This document shows, piece by piece, positions 56,249 to 64,000 of a stretch of DNA of 64,000 bases (its first letter is position 1; each line of letters begins with the position of its first letter). The DNA lies in the NCBI GenBank assembly GCA_947069175.1, contig CAMTDV010000002.1:12640988-12704987 (forward strand). The letters run 5' to 3'. A program made the translations under genes and the position numbers. The DNA comes from Scalesia atractyloides (Eukaryota; Streptophyta; Magnoliopsida; Asterales; Asteraceae). The notes beneath the pieces are model-generated. The model was not told the origin of the DNA and made no database searches. It saw only the letters and a list, made by a program, of their open reading frames with translations.

Positions 56249-57009
56249 ACTTTTGATGGTGGCAAGTTTTTGGAAAATCTATATGTATAATAAAACAGTA
56301 ACAAAAGTGAAGGCGTTTTGATAATTGTCAGTAAATTAGCATACCCACACGACCTTCATTTAGATCTAATTTTACTCGGTATTTTTTTTAATTTCACCCC
56401 TTCCATAATCATTTTCTATATATTAACCCAATCTATGATTTTTTTTTAAAATTTCTTATAAGTTTATGACACACTGGACAACAATCTAGTTCAAACAAAA
56501 GGAGGTAACAGATAAAAAAAGGGTATATAAGCAACTTTTCTCATTTGATAATCATAATCAAAAGTAGGTTACCCAAACACTAGAAAACGATTATTGCGGC
56601 TTGATGTGAATATGACATAAACATATAATCACGTTTACAACACATTCTTCTGCTTGAAGAAGTAAAAGAGAACTATTAATGGTGCTAAGTGAGTGGCAAA
56701 TTCTGATTATATGGGAAGTAACATATAAAAAGGTGTATAAAAGCGACTTTTTAATAATCCTTTGTTAATCATATACAAAAGTAGATTTCCCGAAAGAAAA
56801 AAAAAACAAAATATAGATTATTGCAACTTGAAGTGTAACAATTAGGTAATCACTTTCAAAACATGCATATGCATATATAAACATGCATGAAAAAATAACA
56901 CTTTATTAATAATTTGGTGGCTAATTGCAGCAAAACGCTTTAGTTCATCAACTATATAAAAAGCATCATTTTGCAATATAAATTATGAAAAAAGGTGCAA
57001 ATTGCATAC

Positions 57010-58297
57010 CTCGCCACTGTCATGAGATGAATTGATACTAACATCAGGAATCCCACGAACCGTTGAGGGTTCAAGATTTTCTTGATAAGCTCTCCAACTA
57101 GCAGCAAGATCAAAGGGCGAAACCCTATCGGCTTTGATACAAACCCTATATTCAAGAACCACGTCGCATTTAGCTTAAACTGAGCCAACCTTGCGATCCC
57201 TTGCAGGGCCCCGCCCATGAACTGCCTGGCGGGACCCTCCTCCACTATGCATGGTTGAGTGTTATCCTTTGACTTCAATAAGAACTTGAAGTCCAATGTT
57301 TCTATAAGCATAACAAGAAAGTAATCATACGATGTTCGATTATCAAATCACAAAGCAGCTTTAACAAAAAAATGTTGTAGAATATGTGTCGGAACGTGCT
57401 TCAGTTGTTTAAAGTTGTAAAGATCAAATAATCATCAAATGATTAAATTTAGTAAATTATATTATTTGATGATAAAAATTAACCAGCACTGACATTCTTG
57501 CCAAGTAATCTGATAATTAAAAATATTCCAAGCACAAAAAAACTGATTATTGCAACTTCAAGCTGCATTATCAGCTCCCAAACAAGATTAAAAAACCGAT
57601 AATGAACTGTTTGAACAATCAATCAATCATTAAGTTTAATCAGTTCCCATTTCCAAAACACAAACTCAAAACACCTGGTATTACTAATGATTCTATCAAA
57701 CAACCATCCTTCGATTCATAACGAACCGTTTGAAACAACCGATCAAATATTTTGTTCAACTTCTATAACCAAATTCAAGACTTCATATCCACTCAAAAAC
57801 ACACATCACAGTAACTTCAAAAATTGGCAAACTGACTGATCAGTGATCTCTACTTGTGAAACAGATTGAATCAACCAACCAATTAATCAATTATTAACCT
57901 TAAAGTCATCAACTTTCCAAAAAAAACTACAGAAATCAAATTGGGGGGTCTTGTTAAAACCAATAACACAAACAAAACCCAGTTGGGAAATCAAAGAATA
58001 CCGTGATTAGGAGAGACAACGAAGCTTAATTGCCACATAGAGCTCGATTCACGCTCCATTGGAAGCTAATTCAACAAAACAGATATCAGTTGAAGCTAAA
58101 AACAAGACAAATTATTAGTATGATTAGACAGAAAGATGAAATACAGCTTTAGATGGGGCCCAAGAGCCAACAAGAGGAACAGAACCAAAGACATGAGGAA
58201 AAAGGTCTCCTTTGGGGGTGTAATCTTCCATCTTAAGAGACACATAGAGTTGACCGCCGGCATCACTGTCAAGGTTTATTGATGAACCAGTTCCCAT
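57010..58297 (-). pseudogene. F2KP: F2KP exons 1-3: N-terminal starch-binding-like (CBM20) domain
   Basis: I chose the ATG at 58297 (M-G-T-G-S-S), because plant homologues begin M-G-x-G and the upstream in-frame ATG at 58309 adds only four residues. Exon 1 reads G-G-Q-L-Y-V-S-L-K-M-E-D-Y and V-F-G-S-V-P-L-V-G-S-W, typical of CBM20. Exon 2 reads P-M-E-R-E-S-S-S-M-W-Q-L-S-F-V-V. Exon 3 reads T-L-D-F-K-F-L-L and V-E-E-G-P. Near 57165 one G is missing, so the frame leaves the expected V-V-L-E-Y-R-V-C-I-K-A-D, which is perfectly readable one base over. Confidence 0.88.
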
Positions 58298-60827
58298 TTT
58301 GATCACCAATCTTGAAGTAAACAGATATAGGTGGTGGTTGTGATGTGAGTTGGTGGTGGTGCTTGCGGTGGCTTACGACGGTGGTTCCAAATGGCATGTG
58401 AAGGGCCTCCTCTATTTCAAACTTTATGTTGGATCAGATGGCGTGCGTTTTCTTGGGCCTTCACATCATGTATTCTCCATTATCCGGAAAATTTAAAAAG
58501 TTTGAAAAAATATTGTGAACAAAAGTCACAACTTTTGAATAAAAGGTTATTTAGTGATTTGATTACAATTTATATAGATATAGATGTGTATTTATTTTCG
58601 TTATAGTCATTCATGAAAACAACTATGAATTGGTGTTTTGTAAATTGAATGTATGTCGGTCGAAAATATAACAAATAGTTATATTTTTGAGTATTATGAT
58701 TTTTATTTATTGCATGAGTTTATAAAAATGAAGTATGATAGAAGAGAAAAAGTGGATATACAACCATGAAGTTGCTTATCACAAGCATGACATACTCAGG
58801 AAGAGAAATTATAAAAGTAATTTTAATTTTATGTGTTTATGTTATTATCTATTTTAAACGCGTCTTTACATTTAAAGTCATGAAATATGTGACTTTTTTT
58901 ATGTATTTGTTACGCATCACTTGTAAATGCATTGCAATGTACAAATTGAGCCCACGTTTATTTTGTGTATTGAAACGTAAAATTGATGTTGTATTTTATT
59001 ATTCGAGTATCTATTTTTTTACCTTTTTTAATGTGTTTGTTTAATCCTTGCAAAAAAATTATGACAACGCATAAGACTTGTAGATATTTGAATGACAAAT
59101 CTTGTAGATGTATAATTTGGTGTCACCTATTACTTATAATTGTACTAATAATGTTAAATTTTATGATTTTCTCTTAAGTATATTTGATGGGTTTTTTTGT
59201 ATATTAACATATAATTCTACTAATAATGTTATATGACTTTCTAATATAAAGTATATTTGATGGGTTTTTTTTTATATCAAATACCAGATAATATACGTGA
59301 CTAGGTTTATATTCATAACCTAATCTAGTTTTTGGTGTTGTGGCATGTTAAATGTTTGTTCATAGAATTTTATGTGGACCACATTGCTTTGAGAGGGCCA
59401 AATTAGTTAAGTATGTAAACACATGTAAAAAGAATTGAAATTATCATTGTATACCATGTTGTATAGCTAATTTGATAAGTGAAATTGTTTTGCTTAATAA
59501 ATACATAACTATGTACTTATATTTTACTTTAATTATAACTTATATAAATATTTTTCAAAAATAAAAAGAGCATCAAATACACCTGAAAATCATAATTCAT
59601 GCGTAATATGCTAAAGTTCAGAAGTCGGTATATAATTTTAATAGTAAATTTGATCCAAAACTTGTTAAAAGAATAAAATAATTTGTGTTTTGAAGAGTGG
59701 TATGAGGAAGATGTTGAATTTTATGGCATGCCCATAACACCATAGATTGTGGATAAGAAGAGACCCATACAAGATTGGGTGCTTTTTCATGGCTTTAAAA
59801 TGACAGTGATTGAAGCTAACATTATAACAAGTATTCCATGCCAACAAGAAAAACTCAATGGAGTAGTGGCATCACCATATGTTGCTAGATGACGTTATTA
59901 CTAAAAATAAACGTACTTTATAGTCAACTTTGAAGGAGCGAATAATAAGGATCAAGTAAAATTTACTGGTTAATGAGTTAAAGTTGATAAATCTATATAA
60001 TTCGTCTGTTCATTTGAGTTAAAAGCATCAATACTTAAAACCATATAAAGTTGACATGATCCACGAAACCTTTTTGTTTTAATTTACATTAATATTTACA
60101 AATACTAATAATACAAAACTCGCTAAATCTAAGAGTTGCGTGTAAAAAAGTTATAAATATTATAGTACATGGGTCACGATTTTATTAACAAAATTAATAA
60201 AGATACTCTCTTTATACATTTGGGAAATTTGTAGTATATGAACCATGTACAAATCCAAACGAAAATTAAACATGAAATACAACACATGTAAATAAATCGA
60301 TTCAAAACGAGTCATTGACAAGAGCTTGAATATCGTTTTTCTTGTATGAATTCAGCTTCGTATTTTACGAGAACTTGAACCACGTCTCCTTTTGCAATCC
60401 TTCTTGGTTGCAATATAGAACAAACTGATGTTGACAGTTGGCGCTGAGACACGTGTTCAACACGCTTCCCTTAAAACAGATTCCGCGCCTCCACTAAAGA
60501 CGATGGGTCTGTATCCCAGGGTACAACAACCGAAGCAGTCTATACTGCCGGAAATGGCTACACGCCCGAGGTTACACAGATAAAATTAAAATTAAGGATG
60601 AGCAGATGATAGAATCGAGTAGTCAAAACTTATCTCTCTAAGTACCCAACACATGGGCCTTCAAGTATCTCCAAAAACTCTTCTAATTTTTTTTTTTCTA
60701 AAATTCCACTTGTAATTCTCTACTTGTAACTATCTTTATCAAGTTAGACACATAACCTACTTTCCATACAAGCGATATGGGGTGGAGAAGAGTTTATTAG
60801 AGACATAAACTCTAGTAAAAACTAATA
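58298..60827. other. F2KP upstream region and AT-rich spacer
   Basis: The first few hundred bases are the promoter/5' UTR of F2KP (minus strand). The rest is AT-rich with only chance ORFs. A GC-richer 150-bp patch at 60440-60590 looks like a piece of an old repeat, but I cannot name it. Confidence 0.5.
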
Positions 60828-62109
60828 GAGAAAATGTCCAGATAGTCCCTGGGGTTTGTTTATTTTTCACATTTAGTCTCTAACTTTTTAAAATTACAGT
60901 TATAGTCCTCAACTTTTGCAATTTCGTTCCTGGATAGTCTCGGCGCAGATGCGGGTTAGTTTTTTATGTTAAGTGAGTGTGAAATTACAAAAACACCCTT
61001 ACTTTTAAAATTAAAATTAAAAAACTAAAAGATAACTTTAAGTAGGCCCCACCTAAATAATAAATATAAACAAATTAATTAAAAGAAATCTTATGGGCCC
61101 ATGATCCTCATCTTCTTTGCCCTGACAACACCACCATCAACCACTGATCCCCACCTCTTCCTCCTCACCTTAACCATCTCCCTTTCTCCACCCTCTATCT
61201 CTCTCTCTCTCTATCTACCATCATCTCTATCTCTCTCCACTATCTCTCTCTCTACCGTCATCTCTATTTTTCTCTCAAATAGTTAACTTAGAGAGAGGGA
61301 GAAATGGAAATCCGGCAAAACTTCCGGTGGCCCTCCAGTTTCCGATGACTGTGGTGAAGACAACATGCGACCAAATCGACCCAGATTCAGTGACAATTCT
61401 TGGGTTTCTAGAGTAGATCTAGCGGCGGTGGTAGTGATTCGTGTTTGCTCAGGTTGAACCGGGCGTCCTCATCACCTTTATTTCGCTCCCACCACCTTTA
61501 TTTCTGGAGTAGACCCAGAAATCAAGCCATATAAATATGTATATCATGGTTAAAATACACACAAATTTGACATTTACAATCAACATTTGAATGTTGACTT
61601 TTAAGGTTTTAACTGTTAAATGGAATCTATTTAATGGCGGAAATTAAGGGAAATATGGTGGGAATCAGTGGCTGATGGTGGTGTTGGTACTTGGTAGGGT
61701 AATGAAGATGAGGATGGTGGTGTATGACGAAGAAATGACCATCACAAAGGTTAGGAGTGGTGTATGATACTGGCGGTGGTAGATTTGTTCGGAGACGGTG
61801 GTGGTCGCCGGTGATAAGTTGATGGTGGTGGTGATGGGTTGTTGTAGAAGAAGATGACTGGGCTTAAATTATTTTATTTAATAACAAAGGTGGAGCCCAT
61901 ATGAATTTTATAATTAATTAATTTATTATTTTAATATAAAGAGTATTTTAGTTATTTTGCACTCACCTAACAAAAAAAATAACCCTCATCCGCGGGACTA
62001 TCCGAGAACGAAATTGAAAAAGTTGGGGGACTATAGCTGTAATTTTAGAAAGTTAGAGGCTAAAGGTGAAAAATGAACAAACCACAAGGACTATTCGGGC
62101 ATTTTTCTC
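60828..62109. mobile_element. Mutator-like non-autonomous element with 9-bp target duplication
   Basis: Flanked by a perfect AAACTAATA (60819-60827 and 62110-62118). Terminal inverted repeats of roughly 200 bp or more begin GAGAAAATGTCCAGATAG at left and, read in reverse, GAGAAAAATGCCCGAATAG at right. Long TIRs plus a 9-bp duplication are the signature of Mutator-like elements. The inside has (CT)n at 61193-61270 and GGT/GTG-rich sequence but no transposase. Confidence 0.85.
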
Positions 62110-62118
62110 AAACTAATA

Positions 62119-64000
62119 AATTGACATAAAAACTCTACTTAAGAGTTTATCACCCATATGAAAAGTCTAGTAAATAATTATAATTTTACTAAATTAATAT
62201 CAATTCACACCATCTATATTCCAACAAATATTTCAAATATAATCGCATTTATAGACCAAACTCTTTTAGGAAAGTATACATAATAAATAAGTAACTCACT
62301 GTGTCACGTGTTATTTTTGATGTCTCATCGTGCAGTGATCTGGTTTATATTCGTTGGTTTGCAACGTATATCTTCCTACAACATAACTTTGGACTTTCAT
62401 ACAATGCTTATAGCATCCACAAAGTGATGTTTTTCATCCTTCGCTCCATGTGGACTTTGTTGGACCTCCATGCCTCGTCTCGTCGTCCGATCACATTGTG
62501 GCACTCGTGCATTTCGTCTTAAGTACACAAGACTAGACCTCCAATGGACTATTATTTAGTGGGTCGTATCTCGATCATATTTTACTAATATTAATTTAAA
62601 ATACATAATTTAAATATAAAAATATTACATATACTTAAAAAACATAAATGTTATATAATGAGATAGTTGGCTTTTAATATTTACTAATTGGAAAATTAAA
62701 ATAGAAAGAGCCATTGATTTTTTAAGTACAACAAAATTTAAAAGCAAGTAAAGTAAAATTATAATAAACTGAAAAACATTAAAAATACAAATGCATAATA
62801 TTAAACATAACTAAAACGTAAACCCTTATTTACAATTAAAGATGGAATCAACATAGCAGTCAGAGTCGGTTGAACGTTCGTCCTTCCATGGGTCATGGAA
62901 GCCCTTTCTCCGGTCATCGTCACCGCACTGTTGTCCTCCCATAGGTTATGTGGCACATATTCTGCTTATGGGTCTGTCACATACCCTTCCTCTGGATTAG
63001 GGACTTTCTCTGAAGAAGGAGGTTTAACTCCCTATGAAGGAAAAATGAGCCCTTCTCAAATTCGAAGTTGGTTAAGGTCCTCTAAAATTGGGAAGTACCC
63101 CTCCTTAATTCGTAGTTAGTTGAATATATAGTCAAACACCCAATTTCATACTTCGTTCGTCCATGTAACTCGTTCTTCAGCTTTAGGAAGTGGAGGAGGG
63201 TTTGCAACTGCACGAGGAGGGTTTGCAACTGGTAGAGAATTTACCACTAGACGAGGATAGTTTCATACAAGAGGAGTGTCAACTAGATATCGATGACCAC
63301 CACCCATATTGCATAATTAATGTAACTTTTGGAGTGAAAACCGAAAGTTATGAAGTGTTGACGAGGGTTGTAAAACTAAGTGAATTTGTAGCCACTGAAA
63401 TATATTTCAATGTCTATCTACGTTTTAACATATCTTATTATATATTTAAAAACGAAAATAAAATAAAATACTCTAAAAGTAATTTGATACATATTTAAAT
63501 AATTGTATAAGTATATGACTATGTGGAGTTTATGGATCTTTTTACATCTTCTATTCTTTCTGATTACCACTAATAAAATACACTTTCATGCCTACGTGAA
63601 CACACTCTCGTATTATTCACGTCCTGACTCGATCTTCATCCATTATTGTGTTGTAAGGGAGACCTAAACAACCTGTAACCACCACATAACCGTTTCGTTA
63701 GTTTATTAAGTGACCTCATTAAACACATACAAAATGTGTAAATAACATCTAATGAATACTCAATGATCACGTCCAAACGTCTTTGGAAGTTCGAATCCAT
63801 TCTAGTTGCAATCTCAGATCCGATCTATGGATCCTAATTATGTGTGTGTATCAGGTGTTAGTTTTAGTAACTTTTAGCACAATTTAAGTGTGTTAATTTA
63901 ATAACTTTGAAACACGATTACTTAGTTTTACATTTATAAAAATGATTTTTATTTAGACTAAACGCACACAACGGGGAAAGAACCCGTCTCTTATAGTATA
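62119..64000. other. Spacer, no supported gene
   Basis: Short ORFs at 62301-62522, 62895-63119 and 63190-63498 have no recognised domain. One frame at 63192-63260 reads an RGG-like stretch (G-G-F-A-T-A-R-G-G-F-A-T-G-R), suggesting a remnant of an exon or repeat-derived protein, but stops interrupt it. Confidence 0.45.

Larger units (their letters stand above)
49478..58297 (-). pseudogene. F2KP: 6-phosphofructo-2-kinase/fructose-2,6-bisphosphatase gene, 23 exons, damaged
   Basis: Exons (minus strand): 58297-58145, 58065-58002, 57301-57010, 55814-55650, 55465-55250, 55169-55074, 54525-54427, 54338-54309, 54222-54174, 53941-53888, 52871-52794, 52685-52594, 52520-52463, 52358-52285, 51705-51658, 51496-51399, 51325-51247, 51094-51032, 50950-50859, 50650-50584, 50508-50445, 49795-49730, 49555-49478. 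All join at GT-AG in phase. The enzyme makes and breaks fructose-2,6-bisphosphate, the cytosolic signal that balances sucrose synthesis and glycolysis. Length would be about 727 aa, near the plant norm. Defects: one-base losses in exons 3 and 14, a five-base loss in exon 9, a two-base loss in exon 20, CAA-to-TAA in exon 12. Either a recent pseudogene, or partly sequence error. Confidence 0.9.

Noticed and set aside
61101..61286. Small Ser/Leu-rich protein
   Set aside because: Translation of a (CT)n microsatellite inside the Mutator-like element.

Overview
The window is nuclear DNA of a flowering plant. Signs are spliced genes with GT-AG introns, dense nested LTR retrotransposons with plant initiator-Met-tRNA primer sites, and MITEs in introns. 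The first retroelement's ORF resembles a gag-like family that I know mainly from Asteraceae, so a daisy-family species is my best guess (inference, not proof). I see no bacterial genes, operons, CRISPR arrays, or intact rRNA or tRNA genes.

Layout. 1-4600: a decayed LARD-like LTR element with a gag-like ORF, a 377-bp tandem triplication and diverged LTRs. 4600-5660: AT-rich spacer. 5661-22567: element A, a Ty3/gypsy chromovirus-like (Tekay/Del-type) retrotransposon with 2.6-kb LTRs. It is split at 9821-16969 by element B, a related gag-only element whose 5' LTR is truncated. 22568-31053: spacer holding degenerate DNA-transposon pieces, including a PIF/Harbinger ORF1 relic and a Helitron-like end. 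31054-47488: a ZIP6-like zinc/metal transporter gene whose first exon is split by element C (31143-45591), a gag-only relative of B with a perfect 5-bp target duplication. The 5' LTR of C itself contains two antisense solo LTRs of the same superfamily, each with its own perfect target duplication. 48150-48731: Harbinger transposase relic. 49478-58297, minus strand: a 23-exon gene for bifunctional 6-phosphofructo-2-kinase/fructose-2,6-bisphosphatase. All of its exons are recognisable, but it carries one nonsense codon and four small deletions. 58298-64000: non-genic, with a 1.28-kb Mutator-like element at 60828-62109.

Most unusual structure. Every complete LTR of the A/B/C family carries several tRNA-like modules: one on the reverse strand near its 5' end, and a forward array of three (A) or four (B, C, solo LTRs) units about 170 bp apart, downstream of the LTR TATA box. 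In addition, the pol-less elements B and C replace pol with five copies each of a unit containing a 59-nt stem-loop. Together these suggest a retrotransposon family with a structured, tRNA-mimicking RNA leader and a repeated RNA signal in its non-autonomous members. That is the best candidate here for something undescribed.

History readable from nesting. C entered ZIP6 exon 1, then two LTR elements entered the 5' LTR of C antisense and collapsed to solo LTRs. B entered A. The LTR pairs of B and C look nearly identical by eye (recent). The pair of A differs at more sites.
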